A stretch of DNA of 64,000 bases, taken from contig CBDBCB010000016.1 in NCBI GenBank assembly GCA_965202745.1, forward strand, positions 150,500 to 214,499. Direction: 5' to 3'. The DNA comes from JACKII01 sp965202745. Lineage in GTDB: Bacteria > Pseudomonadota > Alphaproteobacteria > Bin95. The notes under the pieces are model-generated. The model was not told where the DNA came from and did not search any database. It saw nothing but the letters and a program-made list of their open reading frames with translations. Of the stretch, positions 53,831-62,461 are shown piece after piece; position 1 is the first letter of the stretch; each line of letters starts with the position of its first letter. The position numbers and the translations under genes are program-made.

Positions 53831-54673
53831 ATGAATGAGATCAAACGGGGCCTGCAGTTGGCTTATATCGTCGCTGCTGCGGCAATCGCTCTGTCCGCTT
53901 GCGGGCCGATTCCGCAAACTTCGTCTGGCAGGGAGTATCTGAGCCGCTACGAGACTGTTGCCAAAGTTTCTGGAAACCAAGCTGCGCTAGATGAGTTCAT
54001 CCGGAACGCGGCCAATGTCGAGCCTATCCTGGCATTGTCGGCCCGGTTCGGGCTGGCGCGGATAGTCAATGGCAGGCTCTCTGCAGTGCCGGTCGCCGAA
54101 TAAGAGTTTTGGCGTAAACTTGCAGAGGATTGGGCCGAAATCGGGGAATTTGTGCCGGTAAGCCCATTGGTTGTTGCAATGGCTTCGGAGAAACCAACTT
54201 GCACGGGGAAATACCGTTTTCATTGCCGCACTGGTTTGGGCGACATTGTTCAGGATATTCGCACCGGGGCAGCCCGGCAGCATGTAGACGCGGTTATGAT
54301 CTATGAAGTCGGCACCCGGAGCGCGAACCGCTCGTCAAGGCTGGGATTTGTGGATGTAACGATCATCGGTGGCGCGTTTGTTCCCACGCGCAATATCACC
54401 GCGCAGGGGATTGCCCACGCCATGCTGATCGACGTGCGGAACGGGTACCCGTATGGGCATGCAACCGCGCAAAAGTCCCTGGAGGAGTTGTCATCCTCGT
54501 GGGGCTCTGACGCGCGGACCGTTGAAAAGCAAGCCGAAGTCGGTCGAATGGCAGTTGAGGTGCTAATGCCTGAACTGAATACAATGTTGCGATCGTTGGT
54601 TACGCAAATCGCGAAGATGCATTCTCCACTTCGAAAAGGTGGAAAATCGAAATCTGCAAAGCAGAAAGGCTAG
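53831..54673 (+). pseudogene. lipoprotein (rhombotarget-lipoprotein-like) with in-frame TAA
   Basis: ATG 53831: signal with lipobox (AYIVAAAAIALSACGPIPQT). A TAA stands at 54101-54103, and the same frame goes on (EFWRKLAEDWAEIGEFVPVS, AARQHVDAVMIYEVGTRSAN, TAQGIAHAMLIDVRNGYPYG) to 54673, about 280 residues in all. The continuous domain across the stop argues for one gene with a point mutation. Similarity of the DVRNGYPYG region to rhombotarget-type lipoproteins is from memory and unverified. Confidence 0.55.
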
Positions 54674-55218
54674 GCGGGATTATTCCCGCCATGGCTTGGC
54701 GCAGCGACGCGGGGATCATGGATGAAGGCCGACATTGGATAGTGGAGGCGGTTCGACGAGTGCTCAGAAAGGGCCAAAACGCCGGTATCCGACAGCTTCA
54801 TATGCCATGTCTGATACTCAGTTGGCGCGGGCTCGGCGAACGCGGCGCAGATTAACAGCGATATGTTAATGCTGCCCGCCGGATCACGCGCAGACAGGGA
54901 AGGGATGGCGTCGTAACCGAACTTCCGCGCCTCGTCGGCGTTGGAGTGGCAGGGGTTATAGTCCGTTGGATGAAGCCAGTCTTGGCTGTGCGCTTCATAG
55001 GGCGGTGCCGTGAGATCCAAACAAAGCGCTGTATCGAACGCTATAGCAAAGCCGGTCATCTCCAAGGATTGACCGGCCATGGCGTGCCTGGGCTCTCCAG
55101 GAAAAACAGCAACCGCCAGACGCAAGTCGACAGCGGTTGATGACGGCCCCAGGAGGTCGGAAATTCCCCCTCTCCTAATCCCGTTTGAACTTGTAGTTAA
55201 AGCGCGCTCCGTCGCCAT
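54670..55218 (-). pseudogene. RES-domain toxin C-terminal fragment
   Basis: The C-terminal half has the RES pattern (LCLDLTAPPYEAHSQDWLHP, TDYNPCHSNADEARKFGYDA, IPSLSARDPAGSINISLLIC, QTWHMKL). RES toxins degrade NAD+ and pair with an Xre/MbcA antitoxin. The N-terminal half with the catalytic Arg/Tyr is missing: the first ~22 codons run inside the neighbouring MBL gene and are unrelated. No antitoxin gene is adjacent. It is a decayed toxin-antitoxin remnant, convergent with the lipoprotein pseudogene. Confidence 0.6.
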
Positions 55219-56056
55219 CGGCGGTAATCAATCCGGCGGTGGGGTTGTTGAAGTGGATCGGCAGGATCAGAGTCGGGGTGTCGGCCACGTCCTCCATGAA
55301 CTTGCGGCGGGACTCGACGCCTTGTTCCGGGTTCCAGTCCGGGGCTGCTGCCCAGCCGGGTTCTCTGCACTGGATGGCGTGGTGGATCAGGTCGCCGGAG
55401 ATGATGGCGCGCTGGCCCTGGGAATGCAGGTTGATGCAGCAATGGTGCGGTGAGTGGCCCGGTGTCTGGGTCAGTATCACCAGATCGTCCAACTGATAAT
55501 CGTCATCCACCAGCAGCGCCTGGCCAGCCTCGACGATGGGCAGGCAGTTGTCGCGGAACACGGTGCCGGGCGGGTTCGCGCCTTTCAGGTGCTCCTGCTC
55601 CCAGACAGCGTATTCGTCCTTGTGGAAGATGTACTTGGCATTCGGGAAGGTCGGAACCCAGCGGCCATCGCGCAGGGTCGTGTTCCAGCCGGTGTGGTCG
55701 ATGTGGAGGTGTGTACAGAACACAAAGTCCACATCCTCGAAGGTGATGCCGAGCGCGAGGAACTCCTCCCGCCAGCGCTCCTTGCCTGGAAAGTCGAAGG
55801 GGGCTGGGTGGCCCTTGTGCTCGCCGGTGCAGGTATCCACCAGGATCGTATGCTTCGGCGTGCGGATAACGAAGGTCTGGTAGGTCATCATCAGCATGCC
55901 GGACGCCACATCGAACACTTCCGGTTCCATCGACGGCAGGTGCGCATCGAAGGTGGCCTGGTCGAAGACCGGGAAGAAGTCTTTAGGCTTCCGCCAGGGG
56001 CCTTCGCGTTCGATAACCGCGTCAATGGTGATGTCGCCGATTTGAATTTGGCGCAT
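55175..56056 (-). CDS. MBL-fold metallohydrolase
   Basis: 293 residues from ATG 56056. Zinc motif CTHLHIDHTGWN (HxHxDH, ~residues 118-129), then TPGHSPHHCC (His), SGDLIHHAIQ (Asp) and the C-terminal PIHFNNP (His). Plan resembles quorum-quenching lactonase-like and other hydrolases of this superfamily; substrate not predictable. Two possible starts lie upstream (to 56077). Intact. Confidence 0.88.
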   Translation of the reverse strand: MRQIQIGDITIDAVIEREGPWRKPKDFFPVFDQATFDAHLPSMEPEVFDVASGMLMMTYQTFVIRTPKHTILVDTCTGEHKGHPAPFDFPGKERWREEFLALGITFEDVDFVFCTHLHIDHTGWNTTLRDGRWVPTFPNAKYIFHKDEYAVWEQEHLKGANPPGTVFRDNCLPIVEAGQALLVDDDYQLDDLVILTQTPGHSPHHCCINLHSQGQRAIISGDLIHHAIQCREPGWAAAPDWNPEQGVESRRKFMEDVADTPTLILPIHFNNPTAGLITADGDGARFNYKFKRD

Positions 56057-56265
56057 AGCGTGTTCCTTATTCCTCACAAAATTGTGCTCGTGGTTTCGCC
56101 GGGTTTGCGACCAAGCGCATTGATTTGCTGATGTGGCCTAGTATAGCCCGGATGGCACAATATCTGTGAATGGTCATGTTGAACTTTCCCATGACAGCTC
56201 CGCCAAGGCAGTTCACAGGCGCGAGCCTGCTGCCAACCCCAACACCCTTATGGAGAAACGACCAG

Positions 56266-56925
56266 ATGAGCCTACGCATCAACGATACAGCACCGGACTT
56301 CAATGCTGACACCACACAGGGAGAAATCAAGTTTCACGAGTGGATCGGCGACGGTTGGGCCTGCCTTTTCTCCCATCCGAAAGATTTTACGCCTGTTTGC
56401 ACGACTGAACTCGGCACGGTTGCCGGAATGGCCCCCGATTTTGCCAAGCGCGACGTCAAGCTGATCGGTATTTCTGTCGATCCAGTGGAAGACCACGTCC
56501 GCTGGAAAGCCGATATCAAATCGGCAACCGGTCAGTCGGTCGACTATCCGCTGATTGGGGACAAAGATCTGAAAGTGGCCAAACTCTACGACATGCTGCC
56601 AGCTGCTGCGGGCGACTCGTCGGAAGGACGCACACCGGCAGACAACGCGACTGTCCGTTCGGTCTATGTGATCGGCCCGGATAAGAAGGTGAAATTGGTT
56701 CTCACATACCCGATGACGACCGGGCGGAACTTCGATGAAATATTGCGTACCATCGACTCAATCCAACTGACGGCCAAGCACCAAGTGGCGACGCCTGCTA
56801 ACTGGAAGCAAGGTGAAGACGTTATCATCACGCCTGCTGTTTCCAACGAAGACGCGAAAGCGCGTTTTGGCTCGTATGAGACGGTGCTACCCTACTTGCG
56901 CAAGACCAAGCAGCCAACCGGTTAA
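56266..56925 (+). CDS. 1-Cys peroxiredoxin (Prx6 type)
   Basis: 219 residues from ATG 56266, with ribosome site ggagaaacg upstream. Peroxidatic cysteine in FSHPKDFTPVCTTELG (~residue 47), conserved Arg in DNATVRSVYVIGPDKKVKLV, and the long C-terminal arm of the Prx6 subfamily. No resolving cysteine in the usual place. Detoxifies peroxides. A strong intrinsic terminator follows at 56940. Monocistronic. Confidence 0.93.
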   Translation: MSLRINDTAPDFNADTTQGEIKFHEWIGDGWACLFSHPKDFTPVCTTELGTVAGMAPDFAKRDVKLIGISVDPVEDHVRWKADIKSATGQSVDYPLIGDKDLKVAKLYDMLPAAAGDSSEGRTPADNATVRSVYVIGPDKKVKLVLTYPMTTGRNFDEILRTIDSIQLTAKHQVATPANWKQGEDVIITPAVSNEDAKARFGSYETVLPYLRKTKQPTG

Positions 56926-56939
56926 GACGGGCGGGCTGT

Positions 56940-56980
56940 CCGGCCTGTTCTTGTGCAATTCACAAAAGCAGGCCGGTTTA
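56940..56980 (+). terminator. intrinsic terminator after the peroxiredoxin gene
   Basis: Long hairpin: ccggcctgttcttgtg pairs with cacaaaagcaggccgg (one bulge), followed by ttta. Confidence 0.75.
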
Positions 56981-57068
56981 CTCCTAGGTTTGCCATGCGG
57001 TTCCCCTGAAACGGGGAGTGCTAAAGTCGCCGCGCCCTGCCGTGCCGATCGACAGCCGCTTCCCGCGA

Positions 57069-57159
57069 GGGCTCTGATAGAAATGAGTGCATCCGCAAGC
57101 GTTTTGTGTGCCAGCCCGCTCATCAGATATGTTGGTGGCTCGATAAAACGGAAGCAGAC
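57069..57159 (-). repeat. dispersed palindromic repeat, diverged copy F
   Basis: On the minus strand it reads gagccaccaacatatc..., gagcgggctg, and cgcttgcggatgca..., matching copies B and C in order but with many substitutions. It fills most of the gap between the peroxiredoxin gene and the IS1595-type element; otherwise no gene is seen in 56981-57231. Confidence 0.6.
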
Positions 57160-57261
57160 GAGGCATCAAGCGTTGGTAAAATTGGAGGCAATGCGCTATG
57201 TCCCTGCTGAATACTATGGGAGCGAAATCGTTTTCGCAATTAATATTTAAGGGCTTATCTA

Positions 57262-58692
57262 TCAACCCAGCGGCAGTACAGGCTGTGCCGCCCCTTTGGC
57301 CCGCGCCACAGAAGGCGTCGGAAACCGCTTGCCGTTAAGAATGTCCTGAACGGTCAGCAATTGCATTCGCGAATACTGAACACCCATGACTTCAAGATCG
57401 CCTGCCGACGCCATTTCGCGAGCAAAGTTCCGCATCTTAGTCGGCCCTGGATTGTCCATGATGATTAAGCCTGCCATGGGCACATTTTCGCGTTCAAGAA
57501 CCCCTCGGAGGTTCCGCACAACACTGATACCGATATTTCTGCCGCCCTTCACTTCCAACATCATGCTTTCAAGATTGCGTCCTCCCATATCAAAATAGAG
57601 CCGCCCGTCAATACCGCCATCAGCCGTCTTTCGCGCAGTGACAAAGCCGTCGATCTGCTCAATTGCCCATTTCTGAAAATGATATTTATCACGTTCCCAT
57701 AGATCGCGAGCGCCCTCGATGTTGTGTGGGACACCCTCGATCTCAAAATCAATACCATCCTTCAAACCAAGCCGATCTTCCAGCCGAACCTTCGCGACAC
57801 GCTTGATTGCGTGAATGGCTATATCGATCCCGATCCACTTGCGATCAAGTTTGTGGGCAGCTTCCAGCGTCGTAGCACACCGGCAGAACGGATCGAACAC
57901 CACATCACCTTCGTTGGTGCTGGCAGCAATGATCCGCTCCAATAGGGCAAGTGGTTTTTGAGTCGCATAACCAAGTCCTTCACTATGGGTCGTTGCCAAC
58001 ATTGAAATTTCCCACCAGTCGCGGGCTGTTACAATTGAATACGTCCCTTTTTGATCTTTATAATATTTAATGGCACCACCATGGCCGCCTCCGGATTGGC
58101 CGTAAGATTTGATCTTTAACTGATTAAATTTGCAATATCTGTGATTTCTTGCATAAAATAGAATTGTATCATGTTTTTTTGCAAACCAGCGTTTGCTTGC
58201 GCCGCCAGATTTGTAACACCAAATGATCTCATTCCGAAAATTTCCGTGCCCGAAGATGCCGTCCATCATCACCTTGATGTAATGACTGGCAGTAGGATCG
58301 CAGTGTAGATAAATTGATCCGGTCGGTTTGAGAATACTCCGCATGGGCAAGAGTCTCTCGGTCATGTAGCTGAGATAGGCAAGTAGGCCAGGCTGCGTCT
58401 TGCGCAGGGCGTTACACCAAATTTTCCAGAGCTCGGTGATACCGTCATCAACACCGGATTCTCTCATAAGGATTGGCATATTTCTGATTGCCCGTTCGCG
58501 ATCTTCATCCAAAGTCCACAGATCGGAGAAAGCTTCAATCTGGTCGGGTAATGGACGGCCTGTCTCATCCTTATAAATCGCATTGTAATCACGGTTTGAG
58601 TTGAAAGGGGGATCCAAATAAATCAGATCAACACTGCCTAACGGCATTTCTCGCATGACAGTCAGGCAGTCGCCATAAAAGAGTCGGTTCAT
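57262..58692 (-). CDS. DNA N6-adenine/N4-cytosine methyltransferase fused to Mrr-like nuclease domain (IS1595 passenger)
   Basis: 476 residues. Catalytic motif IV YLDPPFNSNRDYN (~residues 25-37) precedes the SAM motif I (VFDPFCRCATTLEAAHKL, ~269-286), the beta-class order typical of type III Mod enzymes. Motif I usually reads FCGCATT; here the glycine is arginine (CGG), which could weaken SAM binding. Residues ~350-450 form a PD-(D/E)xK nuclease of Mrr type: GGIDGRLYFD and MMLEVKGGRN. The fusion implies a single-chain modification and nuclease unit. Start overlaps the transposase stop (ATGA), so it was co-translated. Confidence 0.85.
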   Translation of the reverse strand: MNRLFYGDCLTVMREMPLGSVDLIYLDPPFNSNRDYNAIYKDETGRPLPDQIEAFSDLWTLDEDRERAIRNMPILMRESGVDDGITELWKIWCNALRKTQPGLLAYLSYMTERLLPMRSILKPTGSIYLHCDPTASHYIKVMMDGIFGHGNFRNEIIWCYKSGGASKRWFAKKHDTILFYARNHRYCKFNQLKIKSYGQSGGGHGGAIKYYKDQKGTYSIVTARDWWEISMLATTHSEGLGYATQKPLALLERIIAASTNEGDVVFDPFCRCATTLEAAHKLDRKWIGIDIAIHAIKRVAKVRLEDRLGLKDGIDFEIEGVPHNIEGARDLWERDKYHFQKWAIEQIDGFVTARKTADGGIDGRLYFDMGGRNLESMMLEVKGGRNIGISVVRNLRGVLERENVPMAGLIIMDNPGPTKMRNFAREMASAGDLEVMGVQYSRMQLLTVQDILNGKRFPTPSVARAKGAAQPVLPLG

Positions 58693-59584
58693 TTAAAGCA
58701 TCCCCGCATAAAAGACCCGAAGGCGTTGTCGTTCTTGCGTTGATTGTACTTCCAGCATGCTTCCGCGACATAGAGCGGCATATAGCATTTTCGATAATGA
58801 TGATGCGATCCGTACCAGGCCCGTTTGAGAAGTGACCAGAAGCCTTCAATGGTGTTGGTATGGATGTTGCCGAAAACATATTCGCCCTTGCTATGATTGA
58901 TTGTGGCGTGCGCCATGGTTGCCCGAACAGCGCTGTAAGCCTTGAATTCATCAGTGATCAGCAGCGAGCCTTCGGGATCGACGCTGCTACGAATGAAGTT
59001 TAGAATGTCCTTGCCAGTCAGGCTGCTGGCGACACGGGCAACGACTTTACCGCCGCGTTTTACCGCGCCAATAACCGACGTTTTGCGTGTCCCTCTTCAT
59101 CGCGGAGGAGGTGGAGGAGGTAAATCGTTGTTATTAAAACGTTTATTTCGCTTGTGTGGTTTACCACCTACATATGTTTCGTCAGCTTCAACAATTCCTT
59201 GTAACAGGATTTCACCCTGCTTGCTTGCCATTTCAGCGCGGATGCGTTTCTGCATAAACCATGCTGATTTTTGATTCATATCTAGATCACGGGCAAGCTG
59301 ACAACTTGATAGGCTTTTCCTGGCATTAACAATCAAGGCAACACCCAAAAACCATTTTTGAAGGGGTATTTTGGTTTTTTCAAAGACTGTACCAGCCAGG
59401 ACGTTGAAGCTGGATTTGCATCCATGACAGTTCCATCGGCCAATGCGGTCTTGATCATCTTTACAAGCCACGTTTGTAGCCCCGCAATGCGGGCAATGTG
59501 GATCATCGCCCCAGCGAACTTTTCTAAATGCGCAATGCAGGCTTCCTGATCCGGGAACTTATAAAAAACGCTGGTGATGTTCAT
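58689..59584 (-). pseudogene. IS1595-family transposase, frameshift and stop
   Basis: ATG 59584: MNITSVFYKFPDQEACIAHL, a zinc-ribbon N-terminus. The frame slips near 59521 (one base lost in the cysteine-rich region). It continues as CKDDQDRIGRWNCHGCKSSF, GIVEADETYVGGKPHKRNKR (first Asp) to PPPPPR, with a TGA at 59097-59099. The same frame then goes on (RGTRKTSVIGAVKRGGK, LLITDEFKAYSAV with second Asp, YVFGNIHTNTIEGFWSLLKR with Glu) to TGA 58689. The catalytic residues are all recognisable, but no single frame spans them. Confidence 0.85.
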
Positions 59585-59704
59585 GATTTCCTCCGTGTGC
59601 AACATATACAGCATCAAATGCGCAAAGAATCAAGCCCTTAACTACTAATTGCGAAATGTTTAGGAAAACTTAGAAATATTTAGTTTTGCACTGGGTGTTT
59701 TTAT

Positions 59705-61555
59705 TCAAGCAGGTTGCAGCCTAACAATTTCTCCGTCAAAAATCTTCGCACTTGATGACTTGTCGTCATTAATGCCAATCACAATACATGTTACGCCCGC
59801 ATTGCTGGCCGCGTTATTTTTCCATAGGAACGAGGTGTGTGCGAAGTTTATTCTTTGTTTTTTTGAGAATATGATTGGCCATAGCATTCCGACTTGTTCG
59901 CCTTGGCAAATTGAGTTCGTAGTCACAAATGCTGTTGCAGCTTGGGTAGCCTCTGCATATTCAGCGGCGCGCACAAGCCAGCTCGCAACATGGTCTAAGC
60001 CTTTGTATCTTGGCAGATACTTGGAAAAGACGTCCGCCATGTCTTCTTTTTGCTCGATCGTTTGATTCACACTTCCCTGATAAGGTGGGTTTCCGCAAAT
60101 ATACGTTTCGCCACCCTCATTCTTGAAGTCGATCTCAGCTTGATCGACGGGTGACATGAACAGGTCTTCAGCATGATGCTTCACGCCCGTCCTCGTGGGC
60201 GGGCAGATGCTCAGCCAGTCGAGCCGCAGGGCATTGCCGCAAGTGATCCAGTTCTGGGCATCGAGCGGCAGAAACTCAGCCAAGGCTTCCTTCTGGCCGC
60301 GATGGAGCACATCGCATTGATACTCGGCAATGATCAGCGTCAGACGTGCGATTTCGGCGGGGAAGGGACGCAGCTCAATCCCCCGGAAATTGGTCAGCGG
60401 AATTTCTGTGCGCCGATCGGCTTCACCGCGCCGCTTGTTGATCTCGGCCTCAATCGCCCGCATTTCCTTGTAGGCGATCACCAGAAAGTTGCCTGATCCG
60501 CAGGCGGGGTCGAAGACCCTGATCTTGGCAATGCGGTTGCGCAGGTTCAGGAGCTTGCGAGGATTGTCCCCTGCCTCTTCCAGCTTCTCGCGCAGGTCAT
60601 TGAGGAAGAGCGGGTTGAGCACCTTTAGGATGTTCGGCACGGATGTGTAGTGCATCCCCAGAGCGCCGCGCTCTTCATCATCGGCCACGGTCTGGATCAT
60701 CGAGCCGAATATGTCAGGGTTTATCTTTGTCCAGTCCAGATTGCCGATGTGCAGAAGGTAGGAACGGGCAATCTTCGAGAAGCGCGGCACGTCCGTGCTG
60801 CCCGAGAAGAGGCCGCCGTTCACATAAGCGAAGATTTGCGCCCAACGGGCGATGTCGGCGCTCGCGCGATCGTCGGCCTTGGTGTTCATCGCGCGGAAGA
60901 GCTCAGCGATCACCTCGTGGGTGTTCGAGCTGTCGGGCGCGCTCATCGTCTCGATCCGCGATGTGAACAGATCGGGCTGTGCGAAGATGTCGGTGTCTTC
61001 GGCGAAGAAACAGAAGATCAGCCGTGCCATGAAGTGGTTCATGTCGTGGCGGCGCGCGGCCGTGCCCCATTCGGGGTTGTCCTTCAGCAGCTCGACATAG
61101 AGACGGTTGAGCCGCCCCGTCGCCTTGATGTCGAAGGCGCTTTCACGGATTTGCTTGACGGTGCTGATCCCTGCCAGGGGCAGGAAAAACCCGAAGTGAT
61201 CGGGAAAGTCGGTGTAAGCACAAGCGATCGTCTCGCCCGTGGTCAGGTCTTCGGCCTCAAGATCGCGGCCATCGGTTGCCAGGACAAATTTCGCCTTGGC
61301 CTTGGTCGTGGCGGGGCTGGCTTTCAACTCGGCAAGGGAATTCGTGACTTCGCCTTCGGGGCAAACCTTCAAGTGGATCTTATTGGTCTGAAGCACACCG
61401 CCCTGATCGGACTTATTTCGCGCCCCTTTGCGTAACATTTTGATGGTCGTCGCTTTATTGCCAAAGGCCAATAGAAAAGCGAATGGAAACTCAGAACCAT
61501 CGAAAGGCAATTCGGCCAATGCCGATATTGCTTCTTCGATCTCAACAGCATTCAT
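59705..61555 (-). pseudogene. MmeI-like type II/IIL restriction-modification enzyme, C-terminally truncated
   Basis: 616 residues from ATG 61555. The N-terminal domain is followed by the linker GALGMHYTSVPNILKVLNPL, SAM motif I RVFDPACGSGNFLVIAYKEM (~residues 350-369), and motif IV GGETYICGNPPYQGS (~503-517). The family (MmeI, about 900-920 residues) combines nuclease, methyltransferase and target-recognition domains in one chain. The target-recognition region is missing: the chain ends QPA at 59705, about 50 bases before the IS1595-type end. The nuclease motif near the N-terminus is not obvious. Probably inactive, since specificity lies in the lost part. Confidence 0.75.
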
Positions 61556-61699
61556 GCCTGTTTTCCCTGACTCAGTCGAAATTCTTATTTTTGGTATCCT
61601 AACAGTCGGTTATTAGCGATGTACTCGCACATCGCGCTAAGGGAGAGCTATCCACGTTCAAGAACGCATGCTTGCATGCAAAACGCTTTGAATGATTGG

Positions 61700-62029
61700 T
61701 TACGCATGAAGCCCGTTGCTCGGTGTTAGCGAAAAAGACACGCCCTCACGCTGCTTCAGGTGGGCGACCATGGCTAGCAGATTATCGGCGCGTGGGTTTC
61801 CCTTAGCGCTGAGCATGCGCATCAGACTCTTGGGGTCTTTCTTCATGTCCTCGGCAAGGGTCTCGAAACCCACGGTAGCGTTCACGTAGTCACGCAGCAG
61901 CACCTTGCCCGTTTCGAGATCGTCGCTGAGCATCGCCTCGATCGCTTCACGGAACAGGCCGATACGAAACTCAGGATCGCGGTCGGCGCGTGCCTTGATA
62001 GTTTCTTTGAAATCTTTGGTCAGTGGCAT
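61700..62029 (-). CDS. higA: HigA-type antitoxin
   Basis: 109 residues from ATG 62029. Helix-turn-helix of the addiction-module antidote family (TVGFETLAEDMKKDPKSLMR, LSAKGNPRADNLLAMVAHLK), preceded by KDFKETIKARADRDPEFRIG. Lies one base after the toxin gene, the HigBA order (toxin first). Antitoxin binds its partner and its own promoter. No defects. Confidence 0.85.
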   Translation of the reverse strand: MPLTKDFKETIKARADRDPEFRIGLFREAIEAMLSDDLETGKVLLRDYVNATVGFETLAEDMKKDPKSLMRMLSAKGNPRADNLLAMVAHLKQREGVSFSLTPSNGLHA

Positions 62030-62030
62030 G

Positions 62031-62360
62031 TCAGTCTCCTTTCTGTTTTCGGTTTTTGTAGTCGTCCCAAAATGCTTTGGCCTGCTCAATGTCCTTGGAC
62101 TGGCGTTTCTTCGTGCCGCCGCAAAGCAGGATCATAAGCTTGTCGCTGTCTTGGCCAAAATAGACGCGATAACCTGGGCCGCAGGTGATCCGCCGTTCGG
62201 ACACCCCCCGTCCTACGGGCTTCACATTGCCCAGGTTGCCGGTTTCGAACCGCGCTAGCGCGGTTCTGACCTTCAGGGCTGCGGCCGTATCGAGCTTGGT
62301 AAACCAATCATCGAACGGCGTTTTTCCCTCTTCAGTGACATAGACAACGAGCTCAACCAT
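62031..62360 (-). CDS. higB: HigB-type (RelE superfamily) toxin
   Basis: 109 residues: FDDWFTKLDTAAALKVRTAL, GNVKPVGRGVSERRITCGPG, YRVYFGQDSDKLMILLCGGT and KKRQSKDIEQAKAFWDDYK, as in the addiction-module killer family. Family members act as ribosome-dependent mRNA endonucleases. First gene of the pair with higA. A perfect -35-like TTGACA occurs on the minus strand near 62396. Intact, so the pair may hold the island in place. Confidence 0.88.
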   Translation of the reverse strand: MVELVVYVTEEGKTPFDDWFTKLDTAAALKVRTALARFETGNLGNVKPVGRGVSERRITCGPGYRVYFGQDSDKLMILLCGGTKKRQSKDIEQAKAFWDDYKNRKQKGD

Positions 62361-62461
62361 AAGAGATTATGGTGGTATATACGTTACTAAATGTCAATTT
62401 TCTTTCTAAGCAAAGAAGTTACCCCCCCTGTATTTGTCTTACACCCCATGGGGGTCGAAGC

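Larger units (their letters stand above)
57232..59656 (-). mobile_element. IS1595-type transposon carrying a methyltransferase-Mrr passenger gene
   Basis: Terminal inverted repeats: 57232-57257 and the complement of 59631-59656 match at 23 of 26 positions (tttcgcaatta.ta.ttaagggctt). Inside, both on the minus strand, are a transposase remnant (58689-59584) and a methyltransferase gene whose ATG overlaps the transposase stop. IS1595-family elements are known to carry passenger genes, including methyltransferases. The element truncates the MmeI-like gene at about 59707. Lower G+C than the core genome. Confidence 0.8.

Noticed and set aside
59097..59130. Proline run (PPPPPPR) as a genuine C-terminus of the IS1595 transposase
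   Set aside because: The same frame continues past the TGA with the second catalytic Asp and Glu regions, so the stop is secondary.
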